This document shows positions 24,563 to 34,109 of a stretch of DNA of 64,000 nucleotides, piece after piece. The translations under genes and the position numbers were made by a program. Below the pieces are notes generated by a model. The model searched no databases. It saw only the letters and a list, made by a program, of their open reading frames with translations, and was not told the origin of the DNA. Numbering within the stretch: the stretch's first letter is position 1; every line of letters starts with the position of its first letter. The stretch is from Thermoleophilia bacterium (GTDB lineage Bacteria > Actinomycetota > Thermoleophilia > Solirubrobacterales > 70-9): positions 62,001 through 126,000 of the forward strand of contig JAENWT010000004.1 in assembly GCA_016650125.1 (NCBI GenBank). The letters are read 5' to 3'.

Positions 24563-26068
24563 ATGACCACACCGCCTTCCAGCGCACAGATGATCGGGAC
24601 GGTCCTCTCGGACCGTTACCGGCTCGAAGCCAAACTCGGCAGCGGCGGCATGTCGACCGTCTACCTGGCCCGGGATGAAGTCCTCGACCGCCCGGTCGCG
24701 GTCAAACTGATGCACCACGAGATGACCGAGCAGCCGGACCAGCTCGAGCGCTTCAACCAGGAAGCGCGCGCCGTGGCCAAGCTCTCCAACCCGAATGTCG
24801 TCGCCGTGATCGACGCCGGCGAAGACGGCGGCCGGCCGTACATCGTTCTCGAGTACGTCCAGGGAGAGACGCTCAAGCAGCGGATCAGCCGGGTCGGCGC
24901 ACTCGACGCGACCGAAGCGCTCGCCTACGCGCTGGAGATCGCCCAGGGACTGGCCGTCGCCCACGAAGCCGGAATGGTCCACCGCGACGTCAAGCCGCAG
25001 AACGTCCTGATCGATTCCACCGGTCGCGCCAAGCTCACCGACTTCGGCATCTCTCGTCAACTGAACGACGAAGGAGTGACCGCCACCGGGCGGGTGATCG
25101 GCACCACCGATTACGTCGCTCCCGAGCAGGCGATGGGCAAGGACATCGACACCCGCTCCGACATCTACTCGCTGGGAATCGTGCTCTTCGAGATGCTGAC
25201 CGGCGACGTGCCGTTCGTGGCCGACAACCAGATCGGCGTCGCGATGAAGCACGTCAACGAGCCGATCCCGGATGTCCAGGTCTCAAGACCCGACATCTCG
25301 GCCGCCTCCGGCCGGGTTGTCGACAAAGCGACCGCCAAAGACCCCGAGGACCGCTACGCGACGATCGAGGACATGCACGAGGACCTCCAGGCAGCCCTCG
25401 AAGTCGAGGCGATCCGGGCCGGCGGGACCACGGGCGAAGCGACCTCCGTCCTCGACGCACTGCCCGCGCCGCGCCGGCAGCTGCCCAGCTCCCGGAGCTC
25501 GCCCTGGCCGGCCGTGGTCATGCTCGTGATCGCCCTGGTCATCGCCGCCGGAACCGCGTACTTCATCTCTCGCGGCGACACCGGTGGTGGAGGAGGTGGC
25601 GCCGGTGTTGGTGCTTCGGGCGCATCCGAGATCTCGATCGTCTCGGCCACCGACTTCGACCCGGAAGGGGACGCGTCCGAACATCCCGACGAATTGGGAT
25701 TCGCGATCGACGAAGACCGGAACGGCTCCGCCTGGACGACCGAGACTTACGAAGCGGTGACGCTGAGCGACAAGACAGGCGTCGGCATGTACGTCGACAC
25801 CGGCGAGCCGGTCGAAGCCACGTCGATGGAGATCCGCACCCCCACCCCGGGCTGGAAGCTCGAGGTCTACGGCGCGAGGGATCCGATCCCGACGGACGTG
25901 GGTGGCTGGACCCGGCTCGGCGCAGTCGATGACGTGACCGAACGCGAGCAGGTCTCGCTGGTCACTGCGGGTGAGGCGTTCCAGTACTACCTGTTGTGGG
26001 TGACCGTGCCGGCCGAGACCGACGACGGTTTCGGCGTCGCGATCTCCGACATCCGGTTGTACGACTAG
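24563..26068 (+). CDS. membrane Ser/Thr protein kinase with extracellular discoidin-like domain
   Basis: A 501-residue Hanks-type kinase. The kinase domain spans about 19-280: glycine loop GSGGMSTVY, K48 in AVKLM, catalytic MVHRDVKPQN (H140-R141-D142), DFGIS (D160), APEQA. One membrane helix (314-336) and a Gly-rich linker lead to an extracytoplasmic beta domain (about 355-501) that looks like the F5/8 type C-like tails of actinobacterial kinases. Such a domain could sense a carbohydrate ligand, by contrast with PASTA sensors. It is convergent with ddl, with stop codons 1 bp apart. Its own ligand and substrates are unknown. Confidence 0.9.
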   Translation: MTTPPSSAQMIGTVLSDRYRLEAKLGSGGMSTVYLARDEVLDRPVAVKLMHHEMTEQPDQLERFNQEARAVAKLSNPNVVAVIDAGEDGGRPYIVLEYVQGETLKQRISRVGALDATEALAYALEIAQGLAVAHEAGMVHRDVKPQNVLIDSTGRAKLTDFGISRQLNDEGVTATGRVIGTTDYVAPEQAMGKDIDTRSDIYSLGIVLFEMLTGDVPFVADNQIGVAMKHVNEPIPDVQVSRPDISAASGRVVDKATAKDPEDRYATIEDMHEDLQAALEVEAIRAGGTTGEATSVLDALPAPRRQLPSSRSSPWPAVVMLVIALVIAAGTAYFISRGDTGGGGGGAGVGASGASEISIVSATDFDPEGDASEHPDELGFAIDEDRNGSAWTTETYEAVTLSDKTGVGMYVDTGEPVEATSMEIRTPTPGWKLEVYGARDPIPTDVGGWTRLGAVDDVTEREQVSLVTAGEAFQYYLLWVTVPAETDDGFGVAISDIRLYD

Positions 26069-26069
26069 A

Positions 26070-27038
26070 TCAGAAGGAGTGGCCGGCTTCGGCCGTATGC
26101 CGTTCGACGGCCAGCCCGATCAGACGGGTGAGCAGGTCCGGGTACGAGAGGCCCGAGGCCTCCCAGAGCTTGGCGTAGACCGAGGTCTGGGTGAAGCCGG
26201 GGATCGTGTTGACCTCGTTCAGCAGGATCGAGCCGTCGTCCTCGACGAAGAAATCGCAGCGAGCCAGTCCGGCACACCCGGCCAGGGTGAAGACCTCGGC
26301 CGCGAGCCGCCGCAGTTCCGCGGTCGCCTCGTCACCGATCTCGGCCGGGACCGCGAGGTTCATGCGGCCTTCGGTGTACTTGGCTTCGTAGTCGTACCAG
26401 TCGCCGTCACTCAGGATCTCTCCCGGCATCGACGTCTCCGGGTCAACGTTTCCGAGCACCGAGCACTCGACCTCGCGGCCGGAGGAGTTGGCCTCGATGA
26501 TCACTCGCGGGTCGTGCTGCGCCGCCGCGGCGACGGCCTCTTCGAGTTCCTCTCGTCCACCCTCCACCTTGGTGATGCCGACACTGGAGCCGAGCCGCGA
26601 GGGCTTGACCCAGAGCGGGTGATCGAGATCAGCAGCCGCGTCCTGCCAGCCGGGCGTGAAGGCCTGGACGAAATCGACCTGGGGCATGCCGGCGAACCCG
26701 CAGAGACGCTTCAGGGTCAGCTTGTCCATGCAGACCGCGGAGCCGAGCACGTCGGAGCCGACATACGCGACCCGTGCGGTCTCGAGCGTCCCCTGGGTCG
26801 CGCCGTCCTCGCCAAAAGGTCCGTGCAGCACCGGGAAGGCGACGTCGGCGCCCAGCAGGCCCGCCCCCGGCACGATCGCCACCGGCTCACCGCCGCTGGT
26901 CCAGGTCCCGTCCTTCGCGATCTCGACATTGATGACTTCGTGACCGGCTTCGACCAGCCCGGTGGCCACAGCCTGACCAGAGACCAGCGAGATCTCGTGC
27001 TCACTCGACCGACCGCCACTCAGAACGACGGCCTTCAT
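26070..27038 (-). CDS. ddl: D-alanine--D-alanine ligase
   Basis: A 322-residue ATP-grasp ligase that makes the D-Ala-D-Ala dipeptide for peptidoglycan precursors. It starts MKAVVLSGGRSSEHEISLVSG, as typical Ddl proteins do. HGPFGEDGATQGTLE contacts substrate, WVKPSRLGSSVGITKV provides the ATP-grasp Lys and the Ser of the omega loop, and GLARCDFFVEDDGSILLNEVNTIPGFT contains the Mg2+-binding Asp/Glu/Asn set. The ATG shares one base with the stop of pknB (TGATG), so it is the last gene of the cell-wall signalling operon. Confidence 0.95.
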   Translation of the reverse strand: MKAVVLSGGRSSEHEISLVSGQAVATGLVEAGHEVINVEIAKDGTWTSGGEPVAIVPGAGLLGADVAFPVLHGPFGEDGATQGTLETARVAYVGSDVLGSAVCMDKLTLKRLCGFAGMPQVDFVQAFTPGWQDAAADLDHPLWVKPSRLGSSVGITKVEGGREELEEAVAAAAQHDPRVIIEANSSGREVECSVLGNVDPETSMPGEILSDGDWYDYEAKYTEGRMNLAVPAEIGDEATAELRRLAAEVFTLAGCAGLARCDFFVEDDGSILLNEVNTIPGFTQTSVYAKLWEASGLSYPDLLTRLIGLAVERHTAEAGHSF

Positions 27039-28858
27039 CAGTCGATGCCCAGTCCGCCGGAACCATTGCCGGGGCCCGTGCCATCGGGTGCGCTGGCGGT
27101 GAAGACACCGACCATGATCACGATCCGGGTCCCGTCGGCGACAGTGCTTCCACCGGAGGGATTCTGATCGACCACCCTTCCGTCCTGCTGCTCGATGTCG
27201 GTGCTCTGGTCCTGGGTCGAAACCGTGAACCCGGCCGCAGTCAGGTCGGACTCGGCCTCGGCCGCGGTCAGCCCGACGACGTTGGGCACGCTGGTGTCGG
27301 TGTCGGCCGGTCCCGTGGAAACTGTCAGTTCGACCGTGCTGCCCGGGTCGACCCGGGTCCCTGCGTCCGGATCCTGGGTCACCACTTCACCCTCGGGCCG
27401 GTCGCTCTCGGTCCCGGTCGAGTTGTACTCGAGCCCCTTGGCCGAGAGCCGCTGCTTGGCTGCCTCGAAGGTGACGCCGACCAGCGGCGGCACCCCGACC
27501 TGCGACGGTCCGCTCGAGACGAATAGCGTCACTTCGGAGCCGCGCTTGAGCGATTCGCCGGCCGCCGGGTCGGTCTCGATCGCGTCGCCGGAGTCGATGT
27601 CGCTCGACGGCTTGGTCTCGATCGTGGCGGTGAAGCCGGCGTCCTCCAGGGCCGCCTCGGCATCACTCTGGCTCTGCCCGCTGACGTCCGGTATTTCGGC
27701 CTGGCCGGGCCCGGCGCTGACCACCAGGTTCACGTCGGGATCGGAACAGGAGAAGATCAGCAACGTGCAGTCACGGTCGGCCTTTCCCGACGGGTCCTGC
27801 TCGAGGACGCGGTTGCTCGGTCCGGACTGGGTCTTTCGGTCCACATCGCCGACCGAGAAGCCTTCGTCGTTCAGCTTCGACACCGCCCGATCGAGGCTCT
27901 CGCCGGTCACGTCCGGCACCTGGACCGTGTTGCTTCGGGTCGCCGCGTAAGCGACGAACAGGCCGATCAGGACCGCGAGCAGAGCCAGCCAGACCCATGT
28001 CTTCGACTTATTCTCGGGCTCGACGTAACCGGCCATCGGATCCGATTCGGCCGCGTCGAGCGCGTCGATGAAGCTTTCGGCGTCCGGGAAGCGCTCGTAA
28101 GGTTCCTTGCGCAGCGCCCGCATGACCACCGCGTCGAGCGCCGGCGAGACCGACGGGTTCCAGGCGCTCGGCGGCACCGGCTCTTCCTGCATCTGCTTGA
28201 GCGCGACCGCGACCGCGCTGTCGCCTTCGAACGGGACGCGGCCCGCCAGGCATTCGTAGAGGACCACGCCGACCGAGTAGAGGTCGGACTGGGGTCCCAC
28301 GTCGAGGCCCTGAGCCTGTTCCGGGGAGAGATAGTGGGCGGTGCCCATCACCGAGCCGGTCTCGGTCATGTCGGAGACGCCGGCCCGGGCGATGCCGAAG
28401 TCGGTCACCGTGGCGAGCCCGGTCGCGTCGACGATCACGTTGAGCGGCTTCAGATCGCGGTGGATCACTCCGTGGCGGTGCGCGAATCCCGCCGCTTCGA
28501 GAATCTGGCGGGCGATCGCGACCGACTCTGGCGGGGTCAGGCCGGTCAGGATCAGGTCGCGCAGCGTGCGCCCGTCGAGGTAGGCCATGGCGATGTAATA
28601 GGTGTCGTCGACCTGGCCGCGGTCGAAGATCGAGACGATGTTGACGTGCTGGAGCGCGGCGGCCGACTCGGCCTCGCGCCGGAAGCGCTCGATGAACTCC
28701 GGATCGCGGGCGAAGTGTCCGTGCAGCACCTTCAGCGCCACCCGGCGCGGCAGATGCAGGTCTTCAGCGAGCCAGACGTCGGCCATTCCGCCGGAACCGA
28801 TCAGTGCTTCGATCCGGTACCGGCCGTCGATCAGGTCTCCTTCACGCGGACGACTCAC
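27038..28858 (-). CDS. pknB: PASTA-domain Ser/Thr protein kinase
   Basis: A 606-residue PknB-type kinase. Kinase domain about 13-270: GSGGMADVW, K43, VIHRDLKPLN (H133-R134-D135), DFGIARA (D153), SPEQA. One membrane helix (about 288-307) is followed by four extracytoplasmic PASTA repeats beginning about VQVPDVTGESL, AEIPDVSGQSQ, VGVPPLVGVTF and TSVPNVVGLTA. PASTA repeats bind muropeptide/lipid II and couple wall status to phosphorylation of division and wall-synthesis proteins. The first repeat carries a Cys-containing insert (DCTLLIFSCSD), which may form a disulfide outside the cell. Its place between pbpA and ddl matches the conserved actinobacterial operon. Confidence 0.95.
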   Translation of the reverse strand: MSRPREGDLIDGRYRIEALIGSGGMADVWLAEDLHLPRRVALKVLHGHFARDPEFIERFRREAESAAALQHVNIVSIFDRGQVDDTYYIAMAYLDGRTLRDLILTGLTPPESVAIARQILEAAGFAHRHGVIHRDLKPLNVIVDATGLATVTDFGIARAGVSDMTETGSVMGTAHYLSPEQAQGLDVGPQSDLYSVGVVLYECLAGRVPFEGDSAVAVALKQMQEEPVPPSAWNPSVSPALDAVVMRALRKEPYERFPDAESFIDALDAAESDPMAGYVEPENKSKTWVWLALLAVLIGLFVAYAATRSNTVQVPDVTGESLDRAVSKLNDEGFSVGDVDRKTQSGPSNRVLEQDPSGKADRDCTLLIFSCSDPDVNLVVSAGPGQAEIPDVSGQSQSDAEAALEDAGFTATIETKPSSDIDSGDAIETDPAAGESLKRGSEVTLFVSSGPSQVGVPPLVGVTFEAAKQRLSAKGLEYNSTGTESDRPEGEVVTQDPDAGTRVDPGSTVELTVSTGPADTDTSVPNVVGLTAAEAESDLTAAGFTVSTQDQSTDIEQQDGRVVDQNPSGGSTVADGTRIVIMVGVFTASAPDGTGPGNGSGGLGID

Positions 28859-28880
28859 TTCGGGCTCGCTTCGAGGTCGT

Positions 28881-30326
28881 TCATTGGTCGCCGATCAGGG
28901 CCTGCATCACGCCGGCCGCGATCGGAGCAGCCACCGTACCGCCCTGCCCGTCGGTGCACTCGACCGTGGCGGCCACCGCAATCTGCGGGTCATCCGCCGG
29001 CGCGAAACCGACGAACCAGGCCTGGTTCGGCAAGCCCTCGCATCGCTCCTGGTCGGGGACCTCGGCCGTGCCGGTCTTGCCGGCGACGTCGACGCCGCTG
29101 AGCGCCGCGGCGGTGCCGGTGCCTTCATCGACGACGGCCTTCATCGCCTCGGTCAGGGTCGCGGCACTTTCCTCCGACATCACTTCGGACTGCTCTTCCG
29201 GGTCCATCGTGTCGAGGGTCCGGCCATCGACGTCCCGGACCTTGTCCCAGATCTGGGGCTTCATCAGCTTGCCACCGTTGGCGATCGTCGAAGCGACTTC
29301 GGCCATCTGGATCGGTGTGGTCAGCAGCCTCTCCTGGCCGATCGCGATGCGCGAGATGTCGACGCCCTCCCCGGGCTCGAGCAGACCATCCGGGCCGAAG
29401 ACCCCGCTGATCGCGACCTGGCTTTCCGGCAGGTCGATCTGGGGCTTCGAGTTGAAGCCGAACTTGTCCATGTACTCGTAGAGCGTGTCCTCGCCGACCT
29501 TTTTGCCCAGCTTCGCGAAGAAGGTGTTGACCGAGTTGGTCAGCGCGGTCGTGACGTTGATCTCCCCGAAGTCCTGCTGGAAGTCGTTGGACAGAGGCGA
29601 GCCCTGGATGGTGAGGCTCGGCGGCGCGTCGATCACCGTCTCACCGTCAATCGCACCGCTGTCTAGGGCGGCCGCTGCGGTCACCAGCTTGAAGGTGGAT
29701 CCGGGCGGATACTGACCCTGGACGGCACGGTCGAAGATCGGCGATCCGGGATCGTTGTTGATCTCCGAGTAATTGTCGGGGATCAGGTTCGGGTCATACG
29801 GCGGATGACTGACCATTGCCTTGACTGATCCGGTCGAAGGCTCGATCGCGACCACCGCTCCCGGCCTTCCGGCGAGCAGGTCGACCGCCGTCTGCTGCGC
29901 GGTCGGATCGAGGCTGGTCGTGACGTCATGACCGACCTGCTTGCGGCCACGAATCTCGTCGAGGATCGTCGTGAACTCCGAGTTCTCCCCGATCAGCTCG
30001 GAGTTGTGGAGCTTTTCGAACTCGGCGTTGCCGTACTGGGCGAAGTTGTAACCGATCGGGTGGCCCCACAACGGGCCATTCGGGTAGTTGCGGACGAACT
30101 GTCGGGAAGCGCCCGTGCCGACCGGTTTCGATTCGGCGATCACCGAACCATCGGCCGCGAGGATCTTGCCGCGCCTGATCTGCTGGGCCTCGAAGAAAGG
30201 CCGCTTGTTTACCGACTGTTCCTTCAGGTCCTGGGCGTCGAACACCGACCAGTAGGACGTGAATCCGACCAGCGCCGCGAAGCAGATCGTGATGAAGACG
30301 AAAAGCTTGATGATCTGCGCGTTCAT
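28881..30326 (-). CDS. pbpA: class B penicillin-binding protein (transpeptidase, PbpA type)
   Basis: A 481-residue membrane-anchored D,D-transpeptidase that crosslinks peptidoglycan with its SEDS partner. One N-terminal helix (about 6-25) leads into a dimerisation region and the transpeptidase domain. Active-site motifs are S210-TFK213 (PPGSTFK), S265-V-N267 and K417-T-G419 (VAGKTGTAE). ATG 30326 is used because it follows the rodA stop by one base with an upstream GGTGAG; the longer frame from 30368 would overlap rodA by 41 bp. The single-base junction with rodA fits stoichiometric SEDS-bPBP synthesis. Confidence 0.94.
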   Translation of the reverse strand: MNAQIIKLFVFITICFAALVGFTSYWSVFDAQDLKEQSVNKRPFFEAQQIRRGKILAADGSVIAESKPVGTGASRQFVRNYPNGPLWGHPIGYNFAQYGNAEFEKLHNSELIGENSEFTTILDEIRGRKQVGHDVTTSLDPTAQQTAVDLLAGRPGAVVAIEPSTGSVKAMVSHPPYDPNLIPDNYSEINNDPGSPIFDRAVQGQYPPGSTFKLVTAAAALDSGAIDGETVIDAPPSLTIQGSPLSNDFQQDFGEINVTTALTNSVNTFFAKLGKKVGEDTLYEYMDKFGFNSKPQIDLPESQVAISGVFGPDGLLEPGEGVDISRIAIGQERLLTTPIQMAEVASTIANGGKLMKPQIWDKVRDVDGRTLDTMDPEEQSEVMSEESAATLTEAMKAVVDEGTGTAAALSGVDVAGKTGTAEVPDQERCEGLPNQAWFVGFAPADDPQIAVAATVECTDGQGGTVAAPIAAGVMQALIGDQ

Positions 30327-30327
30327 C

Positions 30328-31686
30328 TCACCAGTTCCCGCCCGTGTTGATGCCTTCACGCGCTTCACGCCGGGCCTTGTCCGAGATCAGCAGCAGCAGT
30401 GCGAGCAGGATGAAGTTCGCCAGGATCGAACTGCCGCCGTACGAGATCAGCGGCAGGGTGACGCCGGTCAGCGGAATCACCCTCGTGACCCCTCCGATGA
30501 TCACGAAGGCCTGGAAGGCGAAGACCGCGGTGAGACCAGTGGCCAGGAGTTTCGAGAAACCGTCGTTGGCCAACAGCGCCACCTTGAATCCGCGGGCGGC
30601 GACAAGCAAGTAGGTCGCGATCACCGCGCAGCCGCCGAACAGTCCGAGCTCGGAGACGATCAGCGAATAGATCAGATCGGTGTGGGCAGCCGGAAGCAGG
30701 GGATCGGTGCTGCCGGGGATGGCAACCATGGATTCGGCGAAGCCCCGGCCGAATAATCCGCCGTCGGCCTGGGCGAACATCGACTGCAGGATCTGGTACC
30801 CGGCACCCGGGGCATCGGAGTAAGGATCGAGCCAGATATCGACCCGGTCGGTGACGTGCGGCACCGTGTTGTAGATGAAATAGGCGCCGACCAGGAACAT
30901 GGCCATGCCGATGAAGACGAACGACAATCGCCCGGTGGCGACGTAAAGGAGCGACAGGAACGCCGCGAAGAACATCAGCGAGCTGCCGAGGTCGCGGATG
31001 AAGATCAGCATGAACATCGACGCGCCCCAGACCACGAGCAGCGGACCGAGGTGTTTGATCGGCGGGAAGGTGATCCCCATGATCCGGCGCGCACCCACCA
31101 CCAGCAGCTCACGGTGTTCGCGGAGGTAGCTGGCAAGGAAGACGACGATGCAGATCTTGGCGAGCTCGGCCGGCTGGAAACCGAGCGGCCCGATCCTCAC
31201 CCCGAGGTAGGCCCCATTGACCTGCTCACCGATCAGCGGCAGCCGCGGCGCCAGCAGCAGGCCGATCCCGACCGCGGCGATCGTGTACCGGTAACGCTCG
31301 AGCACCGAATAGTCCTTGAGGAAGGAGACGACCGCGGCGAAGAGGATCAGGCCGATCACGAACCAGTTCGCCTGGTCGCGGGCGAGCTCGTTGCCGAACT
31401 CGGCGTCGAGGCGGTAGATCATCACCAGGCCGAAGGCGGTCAGCAGCGCCATCAGGGGGAACAGGTACGGGTCCGCGTCGGGCAGGCGGATCCGGATGAA
31501 GATGTGGGTCGCGAGGCAGACCGCGAGGAAGTACAGGCCGTAGGAGAGGCTGAGGCTGCCGAGCTGGTCGTCGTTCTGACCGAAGACGGCCGCGAATCCG
31601 ATCGTCAGCAGCAGGGCGATCGGGACCAGCGCCAGCAACTCCCGGTTCCTGGCCGAGTACCTCGCCAGACGCGCGCCCACTTGCAC
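30328..31686 (-). CDS. rodA: SEDS glycosyltransferase (RodA/FtsW family)
   Basis: A 452-residue polytopic membrane protein, peptidoglycan polymerase of the SEDS family. Characteristic loops are GPLGFQPAELAKICIVVFLA (TM4-TM5, with the conserved FQPAE-K), IRDLGSSLMFFAAFLSLLY (Asp of the catalytic region), the long extracellular loop with QSMFAQADGGLFGRGFAES, and the C-terminal GVTRVIPLTGVTLPLISYGGSS. The last is the family signature. The pair with the following pbpA, one base apart, is the classical SEDS-bPBP unit. FtsW-like versus RodA-like specificity cannot be told by eye; the operon context favours the rodA name used in mycobacteria. Confidence 0.93.
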   Translation of the reverse strand: MQVGARLARYSARNRELLALVPIALLLTIGFAAVFGQNDDQLGSLSLSYGLYFLAVCLATHIFIRIRLPDADPYLFPLMALLTAFGLVMIYRLDAEFGNELARDQANWFVIGLILFAAVVSFLKDYSVLERYRYTIAAVGIGLLLAPRLPLIGEQVNGAYLGVRIGPLGFQPAELAKICIVVFLASYLREHRELLVVGARRIMGITFPPIKHLGPLLVVWGASMFMLIFIRDLGSSLMFFAAFLSLLYVATGRLSFVFIGMAMFLVGAYFIYNTVPHVTDRVDIWLDPYSDAPGAGYQILQSMFAQADGGLFGRGFAESMVAIPGSTDPLLPAAHTDLIYSLIVSELGLFGGCAVIATYLLVAARGFKVALLANDGFSKLLATGLTAVFAFQAFVIIGGVTRVIPLTGVTLPLISYGGSSILANFILLALLLLISDKARREAREGINTGGNW

Positions 31687-32829
31687 TTAGATTCCCTCGC
31701 GGCTCTCGATGTCCTCGATCAGGGAGGTCGCGTCATCCTTCGAGCGCAGCGAATGACCGGTGACCGAATCCTGCCGCTGGGCGGAGAGCTCGTCGGTTTG
31801 GACGGCGGTCGAGTATTTCTCCTCGTACATCGAGAGACCGAAAGGCAGTTCGTAAGGCAGGCCCTGGTAAAGCGCCACCCGGCCGGCCGAGTCGGTGCCG
31901 AGGAACCAGAGCTGGTGCGCGGCGTAGAAGAGTCCGCCGGCCACCACCGCGAGGACCGCGAGACCGAGCGCGAGACGGGCCGCGATCGCTCCGGTCCGCC
32001 GCTCGCGGTGCGGGACGCCGGTCACGGCTCCGTTGCCGTCGCCGGCCGGGCCGCTCCGCGCGGCCGGGGAGATCAGGGTGGGCTGCTCGCCCGGTGCCGC
32101 GAGCGGGTTCTCCGGATCCTCTACCTGGAACAGGACGACGGTGATGTTGTCCCGGCCGCCGGCCCGGTTCGCTTCGTCGACCAGCGCGTTGGTCGCGGCG
32201 TCCAGGGAGGTTGCGCCCATCAGCAGTTCTTTGATGCGCTCGTCGCCGAGCATCGTGGTCAGGCCATCCGAGCAGAGCATGAAGAGGTCGCCCGGTGCCG
32301 AAGGCACGCTCTGGATGTCGGCTTCGACCTCCGGCTCGGGGCCGAGAGCGCGCGTGATGATCGAGCGCTGGGGGTGGTCCTCGGCCTGGGCTTCGGTGAT
32401 CTGGCCGCGCCGGCGCATCTCCTCGACCAGGGAATGGTCCCGGGTCAGGCGCTGGAGGATCCCGTCACGGAGGCGGTAGGCCCGGGAATCGCCGACGTGG
32501 CCGATGACGATCGTCTCGGCTTCCGGGTTGACCGCGGCCGCGGTGATCGTGGTGCCCATGCCGGCCAGGGAAGCGTCGGCGTGCGCCTGGTTGTGGATGG
32601 TCCGGTTGGCCAGACCGATCGAAACCTGAAGTGCCTCTTCGGGATCGCCCGGCGGCAGCCCGCCCTCGAACGCCTGCACCGCGGTCATCGAAGCGACCTC
32701 GCCGGCCTGGGCGCCGCCCATGCCATCGGCCACCACGAAAAGCGGTTCGCGCACCAGGAAGGAATCCTCGTTCGCCTGGCGCTGGCGACCGGTGTCAGTA
32801 CGCTCGGAGTGTTGTGAAACCCGCAGCAT
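31687..32829 (-). CDS. pstP: PP2C-type Ser/Thr phosphatase
   Basis: A 380-residue metal-dependent phosphatase that reverses phosphorylation by the operon's kinases. The PP2C motifs are present: RQANEDSFLV (E21, D22), VVADGMGGAQAGEVAS (D35-G36), HVGDSRAYRLRDG, DHSLVEEM, LCSDGLTTML and GGRDNITVVL. One membrane helix at about 285-307 (LGLAVLAVVAGGLFYAAHQL) leads to a roughly 70-residue extracytoplasmic tail without a recognised domain. Stop and start positions abut those of rodA and fhaB, so it is co-transcribed with both. Confidence 0.94.
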   Translation of the reverse strand: MLRVSQHSERTDTGRQRQANEDSFLVREPLFVVADGMGGAQAGEVASMTAVQAFEGGLPPGDPEEALQVSIGLANRTIHNQAHADASLAGMGTTITAAAVNPEAETIVIGHVGDSRAYRLRDGILQRLTRDHSLVEEMRRRGQITEAQAEDHPQRSIITRALGPEPEVEADIQSVPSAPGDLFMLCSDGLTTMLGDERIKELLMGATSLDAATNALVDEANRAGGRDNITVVLFQVEDPENPLAAPGEQPTLISPAARSGPAGDGNGAVTGVPHRERRTGAIAARLALGLAVLAVVAGGLFYAAHQLWFLGTDSAGRVALYQGLPYELPFGLSMYEEKYSTAVQTDELSAQRQDSVTGHSLRSKDDATSLIEDIESREGI

Positions 32830-33297
32830 CTAGATGTCCATCTCGAAGCGGAAAGTCGTGTCGCCGATCGAGATCGTGTATCCGTCTGCCAACTCGTTTT
32901 CCCCGATCAGTGACGCGCCGTTCAGCAGTGTGCCGTTGGTCGAATTCATGTCTTCCACGAAGTATCGATCACCGCGAGCGTAGACCCTGGCGTGGAGGCT
33001 CGACGCGTAACGGTCCTCGAAGGTGATGTCGGCCTGCGAAGACCTGCCCAGGGTGGCGCCGCCAAACAGGTCGAACCGGGTGTCGGCCGCGAGGTTGTCA
33101 CTGCGCTCGACGACCAGCCAGGCATCCTGGGTTCCGCCGCCACCGCCACCCATCTGGCTGCCAGTCTGCCCGGACTGGGCGTCGCCGCGGTTCCGCTGGA
33201 GGTCCTTGCGGGCGCTGCTCACGACCCAGATCAGGAACAGGTAGAGGACCGCGAGGAAAGCGAACTTGAGCGCGACTGAAATCGGTTCGTAATCCAC
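32830..33297 (-). CDS. fhaB: FHA domain membrane protein (FhaB/FipA-like)
   Basis: A 155-residue protein with an N-terminal membrane helix (about 8-27, LKFAFLAVLYLFLIWVVSS), a Gly/Gln linker and a C-terminal forkhead-associated domain (about 72-150). The phosphothreonine-binding pattern is GATLGRSSQADITF, then YASSLHARVYARGD and VEDMNSTNGTLLNGASL. In mycobacteria the FhaB homolog binds phosphorylated division proteins and recruits them to the septum. It is located between fhaA and pstP with spacing of 14 bp and 0 bp respectively. Confidence 0.93.
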   Translation of the reverse strand: MDYEPISVALKFAFLAVLYLFLIWVVSSARKDLQRNRGDAQSGQTGSQMGGGGGGTQDAWLVVERSDNLAADTRFDLFGGATLGRSSQADITFEDRYASSLHARVYARGDRYFVEDMNSTNGTLLNGASLIGENELADGYTISIGDTTFRFEMDI

Positions 33298-33311
33298 GGT
33301 GCCGCGGCGCC

Positions 33312-34079
33312 TTACCGTTCCACGCTGAAACGGAAGGTGGTGGTGCCGACGGTTACCTGGTCACCGTCCCGCAACCGGGCCGAGGTGGCCCGGCGGCCGT
33401 TGATCTTGATGCCGTTGGTCGAGTTCATGTCGACGATCTCCCATTCGCCACCCTGGCGCTGGTGCAGTTCGGCGTGGATCCGGGAGATGTTCGGATCGCG
33501 CAGTACGCAGTCGGCTTCGTCGGAGCGGCCGATCGTCGCCCGCGGGCCGTCGAGGACCTGGCGGGTGCCGCCCGAGTCGACCACAGCCCGGGACAGGACC
33601 GGTGCCGGGCGGGCCGCGGGCTCAGCGGGCCGTTCCGGGGGCGGCGCCGCCTTGTAGACCATGGTGCGACCTTCTTCGGCAGGGGCCGGCTGCTCCGAAC
33701 CCTGGTTCGGAGCCTTGACCAGGCGGGCCTGGATGCCGAACTCGCCGAGCCGCAGGCGGTCATCGGTGTTGAACTTGACTTCCGGACGGGTCAGGAGGTC
33801 GTAACCCCGCCGGCGAGCGTGCTCCAGCAGGTACCCGGAGAGCTCCTGCTCCAGCGACCGCTCGTATCCCTCGAGCTTTTCGCGGTCCGATTCGGAGAGG
33901 TGAACCGTGTACTCGTTCGGCACGTAGACCCTTGAAACGGAAGCGGTCTTGTGCGAGTCCATCTCCTTGGCCAGCTTGCGCGCGAGCTCGACCGGCTGCA
34001 CCTCGGAACTGAAGGCACGGCTGAACACCCCTTCGACCAGGCCTTCGATTCTCGCTTCAAGGTTTCGAAATACGCTCAC
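33312..34079 (-). CDS. fhaA: DUF3662-FHA domain protein (FhaA)
   Basis: A 255-residue cytosolic protein with the DUF3662 domain (about 1-115, starting VFRNLEARIEGLVEGVFSRAFSSEVQPVELARKL), a Pro/Ala-rich linker and a C-terminal FHA domain (about 175-255: RATIGRSDEADCVL, ISRIHAELHQRQGGEW, DMNSTNGIKINGR). FhaA in Mycobacterium binds phosphorylated MviN and controls lipid II export. The homologous mycobacterial protein is about twice as long because of a longer linker. It follows the kinase gene at 34110 by 30 bp. Confidence 0.93.
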   Translation of the reverse strand: MSVFRNLEARIEGLVEGVFSRAFSSEVQPVELARKLAKEMDSHKTASVSRVYVPNEYTVHLSESDREKLEGYERSLEQELSGYLLEHARRRGYDLLTRPEVKFNTDDRLRLGEFGIQARLVKAPNQGSEQPAPAEEGRTMVYKAAPPPERPAEPAARPAPVLSRAVVDSGGTRQVLDGPRATIGRSDEADCVLRDPNISRIHAELHQRQGGEWEIVDMNSTNGIKINGRRATSARLRDGDQVTVGTTTFRFSVER

Positions 34080-34109
34080 GGCAGGACTCTCCCGGTCTTG
34101 GCCGAAGCA

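Noticed and set aside
23141-25252. 703-codon open frame on the minus strand across purM and the kinase gene
   Set aside because: It is antisense to purM and a kinase with clear motifs, and it runs through the 48-bp repeats. It is a composition artefact.
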